Part shown: positions 11,217-19,595 of the stretch, one piece after another
Numbering within the stretch: position 1 is the stretch's first letter
Layout of the letters: each line of letters opens with the position of its first letter
Source of the DNA: Paenilisteria newyorkensis
GTDB lineage: Bacteria; Bacillota; Bacilli; Lactobacillales; Listeriaceae
NCBI RefSeq assembly: GCF_000766145.1
Contig: NZ_JNFB01000003.1
Location: 1 to 64,000, forward strand
Length of the DNA stretch: 64,000 bases
Direction: 5' to 3'
Notes under the pieces: generated by a model
Seen by the model: the letters and a program-made list of their open reading frames with translations, nothing else
Told to the model about the DNA's origin: nothing
Databases searched by the model: none
Position numbers and translations under genes: made by a program

Positions 11217-11291
11217 TGACATTTTTTCATCTTCCAAATTCCCAAATCCATGTGTACGCGGCACGAATTCAAGTTTTTGAAAAATTAATTA

Positions 11292-11960
11292 TTAGACAGA
11301 AGGATCCGCAACGATGTTCCAGTGAAGCGCTGCATTATAATCCCCAGCCTTCGCATCAGTCGGAATCACGAGCGCAACACCGTCCGTGCCACCAAGCAAA
11401 ATCGAGTTAGATCCCATACCACCATTTTCGTCAGCAATCGCGATATCGATTTCATCCCCATCACCATGAAGTTTTCCACCAACTGCCGTGATTTTGTCAT
11501 CAGCACCGTTATATACCGGCTTAAACTGCAACTCGGCACCTTGAACTAGCTCACCAGTTTGCGCTACTTTCAATGTCCAGCCATCACCAGTTCCACGCAA
11601 ATCAGCTACGTTAATAAAAGCCGGAATCGCGTTTTCTCCAACGACATCATCTTTCGAAAAAATCGTTTCCTCTCTCCCCGTCAATGTATGATCATCAAAA
11701 TTCAAATCCGACACATAGTTAATACGCAGCGGTCCTTCATTTGGATTCGTTGGCTCTAGGGGAATCTCCGGTAATTCTGGATCAATCGGATTGGTAATCG
11801 GTGGATCAATAACACCCGTTCCCGGTAACACATTCACCGTCGCCTCACTCGTTGCTTTGTCCGCCCCGTCAAATTCCGCGGCACCAACACCAGCCGCAAA
11901 AACACTTATCGTTACTCCAAAAACCGCTAACCCTGTCATCATTTTCTTTTGCTTCGTCAT
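11292..11960 (-). CDS. WxL-domain cell-surface protein
   Basis: Secreted wall-bound protein (222 aa) with a signal peptide (to about residue 27), a Pro-rich spacer (PPITNPIDPELPEIPLEP) and a C-terminal WxL domain. The domain has both signatures: GDGWTLKV (Trp128) and the distal YNAALHWNIV (Trp214). WxL domains bind peptidoglycan non-covalently and are presented together with DUF916 proteins. It starts at the nucleotide next to the stop of the small LPXTG gene, so the two are one transcript. Full length and intact. Confidence 0.93.
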   Translation of the reverse strand: MTKQKKMMTGLAVFGVTISVFAAGVGAAEFDGADKATSEATVNVLPGTGVIDPPITNPIDPELPEIPLEPTNPNEGPLRINYVSDLNFDDHTLTGREETIFSKDDVVGENAIPAFINVADLRGTGDGWTLKVAQTGELVQGAELQFKPVYNGADDKITAVGGKLHGDGDEIDIAIADENGGMGSNSILLGGTDGVALVIPTDAKAGDYNAALHWNIVADPSV

Positions 11961-12269
11961 CTAATTTACCTCTTTCGCTCGCTTATTTTCTAGTTTCCTT
12001 AAGTACAATCCACCGAATAAAATTAATATTCCGCCTATAATAACTAAGAAAACAGAATTATTTACATCTCCCGTTACAGGTAATAAAACATCTTTTCTTG
12101 GCATCTCTTTTGGCACTTCCACTTCTTGTTTCGGTTGCTCCAAAATCCGAATCGTCATATCCGACTTGCCCGTAGTAGCCTCCACATAGGAATGCCCTGA
12201 AATAACGAGTGAAGCGACAACTATGAAAAGTATGCCCTTACCTATACCCGAATTTCCTCGCCTAATCAA
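11961..12269 (-). CDS. Small LPXTG-anchored protein of the WxL locus
   Basis: Sortase substrate of 102 aa: an N-terminal hydrophobic segment (about 12-30), a very short extracellular part rich in Glu/Lys/Pro, the sorting motif LPVTG (63-67), a hydrophobic helix and a positively charged tail RKLENKRAK. Such miniature LPXTG proteins are a standard member of WxL clusters and may act as a covalent anchor. It overlaps the upstream small gene by 4 nt. The sortase gene at 59.4-60.0 kb is the obvious anchoring enzyme in this window. Confidence 0.88.
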   Translation of the reverse strand: MIRRGNSGIGKGILFIVVASLVISGHSYVEATTGKSDMTIRILEQPKQEVEVPKEMPRKDVLLPVTGDVNNSVFLVIIGGILILFGGLYLRKLENKRAKEVN

Positions 12270-12460
12270 AAACTCACCTCCTTTCCTGCCAATCTTGCCG
12301 CAATATAGGAACCCTGTTCCGTATATCCTTTAAAAACAACATACCCATCATGAAACTCCGCCTCAATCAAACCAATATAATCCAAACAAATCATCTGATC
12401 GTACACGTCGCCTCCGAAAGTCTGCTCTTCCTTATCCTGCAAAAATAATAACCCCTTCAT
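12266..12460 (-). CDS. Unrecognised 64-aa protein of the WxL locus
   Basis: Short soluble protein starting MKGLLFLQDKEEQTFGG, acidic and without a signal peptide or membrane helix. I do not recognise a family. It is probably real: it overlaps the LPXTG gene by 4 nt, follows the neighbouring small gene by 8 nt and has the same strand. The start at 12460 is chosen because the 14 codons before it overlap the preceding gene. It may be a cytoplasmic accessory of the surface locus, but its function is unknown. Confidence 0.65.
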   Translation of the reverse strand: MKGLLFLQDKEEQTFGGDVYDQMICLDYIGLIEAEFHDGYVVFKGYTEQGSYIAARLAGKEVSF

Positions 12461-12468
12461 CGTTTCAC

Positions 12469-12681
12469 CTACTCTGGTCGTAAGTATAGTCCAACATCCC
12501 ATTCATCAATATTCCTGACCTTCACCGCATCAAAACGCTGGAATTTCTTCTCTAGCATATGCCGTGGACTCAACTCCCCGTGATCATGAACCGCAATCCA
12601 ACGATTATGGCGATTATTACGCCGATCCGTAAACTCTACCTGAAAAATAGCAATATCATCAAAATGGTGGTCAACTCTCAT
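12469..12681 (-). CDS. Unrecognised 70-aa protein of the WxL locus
   Basis: Short cytoplasmic-looking protein starting MRVDHHFDDIAIFQVEF, rich in His, Asp and Arg (three His in the first half), ending DVGLYLRPE. No signal peptide and no family I recognise. Its ATG lies inside the last codons of the DUF916 gene (11-nt overlap) with GGAG eight nucleotides before it, so it is probably translationally coupled. A GTG three codons upstream is an alternative start. Confidence 0.65.
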   Translation of the reverse strand: MRVDHHFDDIAIFQVEFTDRRNNRHNRWIAVHDHGELSPRHMLEKKFQRFDAVKVRNIDEWDVGLYLRPE

Positions 12682-13699
12682 TTTCCTCACTCCTCGATTT
12701 TATTTCTAATTTCTTCTTCGTTTGACGCTGCTTCCAAAACAATACCATCACAAGACCTAGTAAAATAATGATAGCCACAACAAAACCTATCGTCGACCAA
12801 CCGCCCTCATCCAAATCCAACGCCGTATTATTCAAATCATCCGCGGTCGCCTTATCTATTTTAAAATCGCGTTCCCAAGACCACGTATCTTCCCCAGACG
12901 TCGCTGTCAGTTTCAATGTATAATTTCCGGGTTTTAGCGGCTGATCCCGCGTATGAATCGCATAATCAAAATTAGAATTCGGTGCCATTCTCAACTTTTC
13001 AGATTTTTGCTCAAATAATGCTTTCGTCCCATTTTCACGGTAAACCTCGGCTTTAATCGCTAAATCCCGCAGAATAACCGCTTGATCGTTTTGTAAATTC
13101 GCCGTGATTTTGTTGCGATAATTCTGTTGCGCCGCCTTGATTTCACCTAAATGCAAATCTGGCTTGACCACCGTGTCGTTTTGCGAAAGCACCACGCCAA
13201 TCGTATAGGAAAATCGATTTTGCAATTTGGCACCCGCATCATGCGCAGCTTCCTTCTCCGAAAACACAAGGCCACCTAATATAACGCCATCCTTCGCCAC
13301 GTCTGGCATCTTCACCTTGATTTTGGCCTTCGTTTCCGTCTTTGCTTTCACAATAATTTCCTGATTCACAACCTCCGCAATGCTTCCAAATCCATGTTTC
13401 AGCGACTCATCGACCGGCTTATCCGTGGCATTATAATCCACAATCCCATTGCCATTCGTAAAAGCACTATTTGCCACAACCAAAATCGTTACATCCTTAT
13501 CCGTCGCATTACGGAGCACCACTTCCAACTCCTGCTGTTGCCCAGGCCTCATTCTCAAATCAAAATAACTCGTCGCCTCGCCTCGCTGATTCTCCGGTAA
13601 CACAGCTTTAACCGAAAAAGCCGGTTCCTGCGCAAAAACTGGCGCGCTCATCGTGTACATACCTATCAAAAACAGTAATACTAGTATTGTTTTTTTCAT
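12671..13699 (-). CDS. DUF916/DUF3324 WxL-interacting membrane protein
   Basis: Cell-envelope protein (342 aa): signal peptide ending VFAQ, a DUF916 domain (about 30-150, with PENQRGEATSYFDLRMRPGQ), a DUF3324 domain (about 160-285), a C-terminal membrane helix (about 305-325) and a basic cytoplasmic tail. These proteins bind peptidoglycan and the WxL protein, bridging it to the membrane. GGAGG precedes the ATG. It is the first structural gene after the Mga-like regulator, with a 16-nt gap. Confidence 0.92.
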   Translation of the reverse strand: MKKTILVLLFLIGMYTMSAPVFAQEPAFSVKAVLPENQRGEATSYFDLRMRPGQQQELEVVLRNATDKDVTILVVANSAFTNGNGIVDYNATDKPVDESLKHGFGSIAEVVNQEIIVKAKTETKAKIKVKMPDVAKDGVILGGLVFSEKEAAHDAGAKLQNRFSYTIGVVLSQNDTVVKPDLHLGEIKAAQQNYRNKITANLQNDQAVILRDLAIKAEVYRENGTKALFEQKSEKLRMAPNSNFDYAIHTRDQPLKPGNYTLKLTATSGEDTWSWERDFKIDKATADDLNNTALDLDEGGWSTIGFVVAIIILLGLVMVLFWKQRQTKKKLEIKSRSEENES

Positions 13700-13715
13700 A
13701 AAATCCTCCGTTATC

Positions 13716-15257
13716 TTATCCTGTAATCAAGTTCTCGCTGTAAGCATCATACGTCATATGCATAATATCAGAAGGCATATCCACAATCAGCTTATTAATA
13801 AATTCCAACTCCCGAACCGTCGGAAAAGGTGAAATCCGCAACGATAAACAATTATTCAGGCTTTCATCAATATCATAATTATGCAAAAATATATCCACGC
13901 CACGCTCCTGAATCGCCGCTTCCGTCACCTCTTCATTAAACAAGAAATCATACTTTACACCGTGCGGAATATGTTGTCTCACACGCGTCATCAAGTAATT
14001 CATATATGTCGATTCCCCAGAAAACGAAAATAATATCTTCTTATTTCGATAGTTCTCTTCCCCGCGATACGCACATGTCAGCATCGTTAAACTCACAGCA
14101 ACATCCTCACGATAGGCGATTGGCAAATCTTTCACATGTTCATTTTGCGTTAATTGATTCAGCCAGTATCGATACGTGTACGGATATTCTGATTTCGTAT
14201 ATACATTTAACTCGTAGGAATTTTTCTGAAATACAGCCGTTATTTGAGTAAGTAACACGAGATTTTCCGTAAAAGCAATGAAGCTCGTACGTGCATGTTC
14301 CAGCTTCCCGTCCGGTATTCCCAAATGCTTCAAATGCCGCTCCTCAAACAAATCCTCATATATTTTCACGCACGCATTATCCCGGCGCATCCGAAAGTGC
14401 TTCCCATCATTCAGCTTATAAACAACACTATCCAAACAAATAATGTACGCATACACCATCTCATCCTCTGGAATATTGACAAACTCAAAATTCGCCATCA
14501 ACTCATCCGTATATAACTGCTGGAAAATCTGAAAACTTTTTTTCTGCGTAATCTCCTCTTTCAACGCAGGACTGAGTTTGATATAGTTTCCATTTTCAAG
14601 CCTCTGCGTAATGACACCCAGCCAAGATACCACGCGATGATAATCCAAGTGCAAGACACGATTTAAACGTTTTTCCGCTTTTTCCAATATTTTTTTATAA
14701 AATAGCGAAATCACTTTCTTATCCTCGGCACTCGTAGACATCACATCCGTTTGTTTCCGCTGATTCAAATAACTAAAATAAAAACAACGAATATCACTTT
14801 CCTTGCCGCCAAGTTGCAGCGGAGCCGTTTCCAAATGCAGCTTATACGGCTTAATAATTTTCACAAGTGTATTCGTGTAACGACGCAACGTCATTTCCGA
14901 AATCCAAAGCTTCTCACTCCACTGCGCCACCGAAAAATGCTCCCCGCGAAACATCGCATCCAGAATTTGAAACAGCGGACTATTCCCAATAAAGCTTTGA
15001 ATAAAATCACTGATAGAAAAAGTCGCTTTCCATTCCAGTAAAATACTCTTATTCCCAATATTGGCGAGCCATACACCCTCTGGAAACACATCTTCTAAAA
15101 TTTCCAAATCCTTTTTCAGCGTTTTTATACTGACATTGACCACATCTGCTAATTCCTCGATTGTGCTTGGATGGCGAGACTTTACAAGATAGTCTAACAA
15201 AATAACTAATCGCTTATTCTTTTTATCTGTCAGCAAGTCTAAATATAGTTTGTTCAT
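13716..15257 (-). CDS. Mga-like transcriptional regulator
   Basis: Large DNA-binding regulator (513 aa) resembling the Mga/AtxA group. It has two N-terminal helix-turn-helix regions (about 22-55, STIEELADVVNVSIKTLKKDLEIL, and about 95-130, FSVAQWSEKLWISEMTLRRY), a central PRD-like helical region and a C-terminal EIIB-like segment (IPHGVKYDFLFNEE). Such proteins control surface genes and can be modulated by PTS phosphorylation; whether the phosphorylated His residues are present cannot be judged by eye. The ATG with GGAGGAG is preferred to a TTG six codons upstream. It probably activates the WxL locus directly downstream. Confidence 0.85.
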   Translation of the reverse strand: MNKLYLDLLTDKKNKRLVILLDYLVKSRHPSTIEELADVVNVSIKTLKKDLEILEDVFPEGVWLANIGNKSILLEWKATFSISDFIQSFIGNSPLFQILDAMFRGEHFSVAQWSEKLWISEMTLRRYTNTLVKIIKPYKLHLETAPLQLGGKESDIRCFYFSYLNQRKQTDVMSTSAEDKKVISLFYKKILEKAEKRLNRVLHLDYHRVVSWLGVITQRLENGNYIKLSPALKEEITQKKSFQIFQQLYTDELMANFEFVNIPEDEMVYAYIICLDSVVYKLNDGKHFRMRRDNACVKIYEDLFEERHLKHLGIPDGKLEHARTSFIAFTENLVLLTQITAVFQKNSYELNVYTKSEYPYTYRYWLNQLTQNEHVKDLPIAYREDVAVSLTMLTCAYRGEENYRNKKILFSFSGESTYMNYLMTRVRQHIPHGVKYDFLFNEEVTEAAIQERGVDIFLHNYDIDESLNNCLSLRISPFPTVRELEFINKLIVDMPSDIMHMTYDAYSENLITG

Positions 15258-15432
15258 TTTTTCTCCTCCTCGCAAGAACCTTATTATTTCATTTTTTAGG
15301 TATGTTTTTCAATAACTTTTTTTTCTTCATTTTGGAATAAAGCTATACTTTGTGGCTAGTGAAGTAACCCCAGACACCTGCAACTAGTTGATAATTCAAT
15401 ATCTCTTACAATCGTCCCCTTCTTTATACCAT

Positions 15433-15495
15433 AAAAAAAGGCAAAATAAAACTGGAATAGCAGAGACACCGTTTCCCGTCTCCACTATTCCAGTT
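15433..15495 (-). terminator. Terminator of nagR
   Basis: A long stem AACTGGAATAG / CTATTCCAGTT with an inner AGAC / GTCT is followed on the minus strand by a T-rich tract, next to the nagR stop. Confidence 0.88.
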
Positions 15496-15498
15496 CTG

Positions 15499-16224
15499 TT
15501 ATTGCTTCACTCTCGCTACAAATTGAAAACGATTTCCAACATATTGCGAACGCGTAAATTCAAATGGTCTACCATCTTGTAAAAACGTAATTTGGCGTAA
15601 TTTCATCACCGGTGAACCGAGTTTCACATCCAAATACGGCGCGACTTTTTCAGAAACGAGTGCTGCCTCCATAATCTGCTCGGCTTCCCCAATATTTTGA
15701 CCCAGCTTCGTTAAAATAGCCTCATAAAGCGAATCCATGATATCTTCTTTATTCAACAACGACGCAATATTTTCTGGGACAACAACGACTTCAAATAAAA
15801 TCGGTATTTTATCACCGTAACGTATCCGTTCAATCCGCATCACATTGCTATTTTCCGGTAATTGTAGCGCCTCACGTTCCTGCGTACTTGCAGGTCTGAT
15901 GCCGTAAGAAACAATCCGCGATGATGGCGTTTTTCCCTCGTGTATCATTAAATTCGTGAAACTGGTCACCGCTTCTAAATGTTCTGTCATCTTTTTCTCC
16001 GCGATATAGGTCCCAGCACCAACCCGACGTTGCAAAATGGTATCATCTACAAGCCCTTGAATCGCCTGGCGAACCGTCATTCGGCTCACATGAAACATCT
16101 CCGCTAACTGCCGCTCCGCTGGAATTGCTTTCCCAACTTGCCACGTACCATCTTCAATTTTCTGCTTAATCTCACCTTGAATTTGAATATAGATCGGAAT
16201 CCCCGACGACTTATCTATCATCAT
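15499..16224 (-). CDS. nagR: GntR/HutC-family repressor of GlcNAc catabolism
   Basis: Transcription factor (241 aa) with an N-terminal GntR winged helix (about 8-75, AERQLAEMFHVSRMTVRQAI) and a C-terminal UTRA effector domain (about 95-235). By homology and context it is NagR, which responds to GlcN6P/GlcNAc6P and represses nagA-nagB. A matching operator overlaps the nagA promoter region (18193-18210). The start is one of two adjacent ATG codons. It follows nagB by about 90 nt, with a hairpin between them. Confidence 0.9.
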   Translation of the reverse strand: MMIDKSSGIPIYIQIQGEIKQKIEDGTWQVGKAIPAERQLAEMFHVSRMTVRQAIQGLVDDTILQRRVGAGTYIAEKKMTEHLEAVTSFTNLMIHEGKTPSSRIVSYGIRPASTQEREALQLPENSNVMRIERIRYGDKIPILFEVVVVPENIASLLNKEDIMDSLYEAILTKLGQNIGEAEQIMEAALVSEKVAPYLDVKLGSPVMKLRQITFLQDGRPFEFTRSQYVGNRFQFVARVKQ

Positions 16225-16264
16225 TTACACCTTCTTTTTTGTAGAAGTGAATTATAACATACAA

Positions 16265-16312
16265 CACCAAGCTACGCCATTCCTAGAACGATTTAGCTTG
16301 GTGCTTTTTTAT
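16265..16312. terminator. Hairpin between nagB and nagR
   Basis: CACCAAGCTA / TAGCTTGGTG forms a 10-bp stem. The T-run lies on the plus strand, so as a terminator for the minus-strand nag genes it would be weak. It may give partial read-through into nagR. Confidence 0.5.
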
Positions 16313-16315
16313 TCC

Positions 16316-17020
16316 TTATAATAAAGATGCTGCGGCTTTATCTACAACAATCGTCACGTCTGGGTGGTTTTGCAAGACAGAGGCTGGGATACTTACGTCC
16401 ACTTTGCCTTCCACCGTGTCTTTAATCGCTTGTGCTTTGCTTTCGCCAAATGCCAGTAAAATAATCTTTTTAGCGCCCATAATCGACTTGATTCCCATCG
16501 AATATGCATGTGTCGGTACATCTTCTTCGCGCTCAAAATAAATCTTGTTTGATTCGCGTGTTGATTCCGTTAGCAAAACTTTATGCGTTGGCGTTTCAAA
16601 TGGCGTTCCTGGTTCGTTAAAACCGATATGCGCATTCGTACCGATTCCCAATACTTGAATATCAATTGGGTGATCTGCCAAAACTTGCTCGTAACGTGCA
16701 CATTCAGCTTCCCCATCTTCCGCCAAACCGTCTGGCAAATAGCTTTCTTTAAACGGCTTTTTCGAGAACAACGCCTCATTCATATAGAAATGGTAGCTAT
16801 TTGGGTCTTCTGCTGAAAGACCAACATATTCGTCCAAATTCACAGAAACCAAGTTCGATGTATCCACATCACTAGCCACAAACTCTTTATATAAATCCGT
16901 TGGCGTGCTTCCTGTTGCAAGACCTAACGTTTTTGCTTCACCAGCTTTAATGGCTTTCTCAATCAGTTGAAAAGCTTCTTTTGACGCTTCTGCTTTTGAC
17001 TCTTTGACAATAATATTCAT
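16316..17020 (-). CDS. nagB: Glucosamine-6-phosphate deaminase
   Basis: Converts glucosamine-6-phosphate to fructose-6-phosphate and ammonia in the cytoplasm. The 234-aa length is that of the short Gram-positive NagB form. Diagnostic segments are GLATGSTPTDLYKE (about 34-47), VNLDEYVGL with the catalytic Asp, and LGIGTNAHIGFNEPGTPF. It lies 13 nt after nagA and completes the route from GlcNAc-6-phosphate to glycolysis. Confidence 0.96.
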   Translation of the reverse strand: MNIIVKESKAEASKEAFQLIEKAIKAGEAKTLGLATGSTPTDLYKEFVASDVDTSNLVSVNLDEYVGLSAEDPNSYHFYMNEALFSKKPFKESYLPDGLAEDGEAECARYEQVLADHPIDIQVLGIGTNAHIGFNEPGTPFETPTHKVLLTESTRESNKIYFEREEDVPTHAYSMGIKSIMGAKKIILLAFGESKAQAIKDTVEGKVDVSIPASVLQNHPDVTIVVDKAAASLL

Positions 17021-17033
17021 GACTTATTTCCTC

Positions 17034-18173
17034 CTATTGTTTGCTATGTTTTTTCCCGAATGAATAGGTTGCTTGAATTTCAAGCGCATCATTCAAAAGA
17101 TTAAAGTCAGCATCTTTATCTACTGCAATACCGCCTTTTGAATCTAATTTAAATTCTTCTGCTTGGTTCACCGAAGACATCAATACAGCATCCTCAATCG
17201 AACAGCCAGTAAATTTCACCATGTTACGGAAAGCATCATCATACGTTAAGACACTTCCAGCAAGCGTTCCATCTTCCAAACGCGCTTGGCGATCCTTCAC
17301 AAATACTTTTTGACCACCTAATTCATAGTCACCGTCCGGCATTCCTTTTGCACGCATTGCATCCGTAATAATATTGATACGTTTCGGACCCTTCACATTG
17401 TATGCCAGTTTAATCATGTCAGGATGCACGTGAATGCCATCCACGATCAACTCGGCATGAATGCTCGGTTCCAGCATAACGTGCCCGACAACGCCTGGTT
17501 CGCGGTGATGTAGCGGACGACACGCATTGTACATATGAGTCGCATGGCTCGCCTTACTGTGAATCAACTCCGCACGAACCGCATTAGAATGACCCACAGA
17601 CGGCACAACACCAAGTTCGATACAAAGATCCTCAAAAGCTGGTGACGTGCTGTGTTCTGGCGCATATGTCACCAATTTAATCCGTTCCCCACTTGCCTTA
17701 AACCATTTTTTGAAAAGTTCCAAGTCAGGCGCGGTAATATATTCTTCTGGCTGAGCACCTTTAAATACAGGCGACACAAAAGGACCTTCCAAATGAATGC
17801 CGCCGATTAAAGGCTCGTCTTTCGCTACCTCGTCAATGACTTTCAACGCGTTCTCAATGTTTTCACTAGATTGCGTCATCGTCGTTGGGAAATACGTGGT
17901 AATTCCTTCGTTCAGCATACCTTGTACTTGTTTTTTTAATTTCACAGGGTCGGCATCCATCGCGTCGAAACCAAAGCCACCGTGCGAATGAACATCGATA
18001 AATCCTGGTACTAACTTCTGACCTTTGGCGTCTACAACTTCTTCGCCTGCCACTTCTTGATAGCTTGTCATCGGGCCAACTTCACGCACAGTCTTATCGA
18101 ATCGCACAAAACCTTCCTCGATAACGGAATCGCCTGTGTATACTACTGCGTTCTTGATTACTTTTGAAGTCAT
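17034..18173 (-). CDS. nagA: N-acetylglucosamine-6-phosphate deacetylase
   Basis: Amidohydrolase (379 aa) that removes acetate from GlcNAc-6-phosphate. Visible metal and substrate motifs include DVHSHGG (the HxH of the amidohydrolase barrel), GGIHLEGPF, VGHSNA, THMYNACRPLHHREPG and the catalytic Asp in IITDAMRAKG. First gene of the nagA-nagB(-nagR) unit, directly downstream of a strong promoter and a NagR site. Supplies amino-sugar phosphate for catabolism of chitin or peptidoglycan-derived GlcNAc. Confidence 0.96.
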   Translation of the reverse strand: MTSKVIKNAVVYTGDSVIEEGFVRFDKTVREVGPMTSYQEVAGEEVVDAKGQKLVPGFIDVHSHGGFGFDAMDADPVKLKKQVQGMLNEGITTYFPTTMTQSSENIENALKVIDEVAKDEPLIGGIHLEGPFVSPVFKGAQPEEYITAPDLELFKKWFKASGERIKLVTYAPEHSTSPAFEDLCIELGVVPSVGHSNAVRAELIHSKASHATHMYNACRPLHHREPGVVGHVMLEPSIHAELIVDGIHVHPDMIKLAYNVKGPKRINIITDAMRAKGMPDGDYELGGQKVFVKDRQARLEDGTLAGSVLTYDDAFRNMVKFTGCSIEDAVLMSSVNQAEEFKLDSKGGIAVDKDADFNLLNDALEIQATYSFGKKHSKQ

Positions 18174-18192
18174 TAAAAAACATCCCTTCTAT

Positions 18193-18210
18193 AACTGGTC
18201 TATACCAATT
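18193..18210. promoter_or_regulatory. NagR operator (dre-type site)
   Basis: The minus strand reads AATTGGTATAGACCAGTT, an imperfect palindrome (TGGT..ACCA) matching my recollection of the NagR/GntR-HutC site of Bacillus. It lies immediately downstream of the nagA -10 box and about 20 nt from the start codon, an ideal repressor position. Confidence 0.85.
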
Positions 18211-18238
18211 ATTATACAACTTATTAAAAAAAATGCAA
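18211..18238 (-). promoter_or_regulatory. nagA promoter
   Basis: On the minus strand TTGCAT (18238-18233), a 16-nt spacer and a perfect TATAAT (18216-18211) form a sigma-A promoter abutting the NagR operator. Confidence 0.8.
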
Positions 18239-18338
18239 CCTCTTTACGTTCTTTCTTTACCCCTGATTCTAATAATTATGCGTTCACATGGTGAAAATAA
18301 GAAACACAATCCACTGTTTTCAAGCCAAAAATGTATAA

Positions 18339-18383
18339 TAAAAAAGATACAGCACTTCTCCAATTCGAGAAAGGCTGTATCTT
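18339..18383 (-). terminator. Terminator of the LiaI/LiaH-like operon
   Basis: AAGATACAGC / GCTGTATCTT stem followed on the minus strand by TTTTTTATTA, 11 nt past the stop codon. Confidence 0.9.
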
Positions 18384-18394
18384 CGTGTGATTAT

Positions 18395-19264
18395 TTATTC
18401 TTGCTCTTTTTTATCTTCGTTTGGTACGTCTTTCTTTTCAAGTTCAGGAATAAGGACTTCTTTTTCTTCTTCAGGCTTATCTTCCTTCGCTTGCTTCTTC
18501 GCGTCACGCTCCAAGTCCTCTAACATTTCTTCCATCGAAGCATTGTCTTTTTTCTTGAAGTTTTGTTTCTCACGCTCGATAATTTCATCGACCATTTGCG
18601 TGAAATCTTGTGTTTTTCCTTTGATTGCTTCTTTACCTTTTGCTGTTTTCTTCTCTAATTCAGCCATTAATTCATCAAACGTTTGCGATAATTCGCTTGT
18701 CATATCCGCTTGTTTTTTAGCCGTATTAGCAAGGTCGCGTTGTTTTTGTGCTTCATGATAGTCTGTTACACTGCCCCAGCTCATATCGTGGATGACTTTA
18801 TCCATTTTTTCAGCTGTTTCGGCTGCATTTTTTTCAGCTGTTTCGGCTAAATGTTGTGTTTTTAGGTTTTTCCATTTCAAGCGCATTTCGTGCATTTTTA
18901 ATTCTAGCTTCTCTAATTGCTCAGAAGCGTTGTCGTAGTGGCTTTGTGTTGTTGCCAACTGCTCTTTATATTGCGCTACTTCTTCTTTTGCAAAGTTCGC
19001 TAATTTTGTTTCGCCAGCTTCTTCCGCGATTCCTGCTTGATATTCGCGTTTTTCGATGTATTTTTCGATTTCTGTGCACTCTTTATAGAATAAAGATTTC
19101 AGCTCGCGTTGTTTGTCAACGGCACGCTCGATATCCTTCATTTCTTTCTTCGTTTGGTCCATATAATAGGATACGGAATTACGTTTCTTCTCTTCACGTT
19201 TCTCTTTCATTGCGTCCCAGTCGTTATTCACTGCTTGTTTGAATTTATTAAAAAAGTTTGTCAT
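18395..19264 (-). CDS. PspA/IM30-family protein, LiaH-like
   Basis: Coiled-coil protein (289 aa) resembling the PspA/IM30/LiaH family, which assembles on the inner face of the stressed plasma membrane. Almost the whole chain (about 20-230) is heptad-rich with high Glu/Lys/Gln, starting MTNFFNKFKQAVNNDWDAMKEKREEK; the acidic, low-complexity tail (about 245-289) ends EDKKEQE. The ATG follows a GGAGG site; a TTG five codons upstream is part of that site. It lies 31 nt after a small membrane protein that could be its membrane partner. I recall a similar pair next to nagA in L. monocytogenes, controlled by LiaR. Confidence 0.8.
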   Translation of the reverse strand: MTNFFNKFKQAVNNDWDAMKEKREEKKRNSVSYYMDQTKKEMKDIERAVDKQRELKSLFYKECTEIEKYIEKREYQAGIAEEAGETKLANFAKEEVAQYKEQLATTQSHYDNASEQLEKLELKMHEMRLKWKNLKTQHLAETAEKNAAETAEKMDKVIHDMSWGSVTDYHEAQKQRDLANTAKKQADMTSELSQTFDELMAELEKKTAKGKEAIKGKTQDFTQMVDEIIEREKQNFKKKDNASMEEMLEDLERDAKKQAKEDKPEEEKEVLIPELEKKDVPNEDKKEQE

Positions 19265-19295
19265 TGTTTTTTCCTCCAATTTGTTTAGTATCTAT

Positions 19296-19595
19296 TTAGT
19301 AATCAAATGTATTCGTGTTTGTGGTTTTGCGCTTATTCTTTGTTAAGAAATAAATCAATGCTACGACAATGGCTACTGTGAGAACGCCGTGCAAATTAGA
19401 TAAAATGATTAAGGCGCCCACACCGATAAGTACGCCGTACAGAATCTTCTCGCCTGTACTGTTTGCTATCATAAATTGTCTTAAAGCCCAATAACCAAGT
19501 GCAGCTCCAAGCGCCGCCATAATCGCGGGCCAAAGGAAAACAATGATGGCAATAATAAGTGCTGCGACTAATACTCCAATAATAATTCCTCTCAT
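19296..19595 (-). CDS. Small LiaI-like membrane protein
   Basis: Membrane protein of 99 aa with three to four hydrophobic segments (IIIGVLVAALIIAIIVFLWPAIM, AALGAALGYWAL, ILYGVLIGVGALIILSNL, VAIVVALIYFLTKNKRK) and a short polar C-terminus. It starts with a strong AAGGAGG site. Gene order and topology suggest the LiaI-type anchor for the LiaH-like coiled-coil protein encoded directly downstream, but sequence identity to LiaI is not obvious by eye. Confidence 0.7.
   Translation of the reverse strand: MRGIIIGVLVAALIIAIIVFLWPAIMAALGAALGYWALRQFMIANSTGEKILYGVLIGVGALIILSNLHGVLTVAIVVALIYFLTKNKRKTTNTNTFDY

Noticed and set aside
16265-16312. Strong terminator for nagB
   Set aside because: The stem is good but the T-run is on the opposite strand, so it is listed only as a hairpin with modest confidence.
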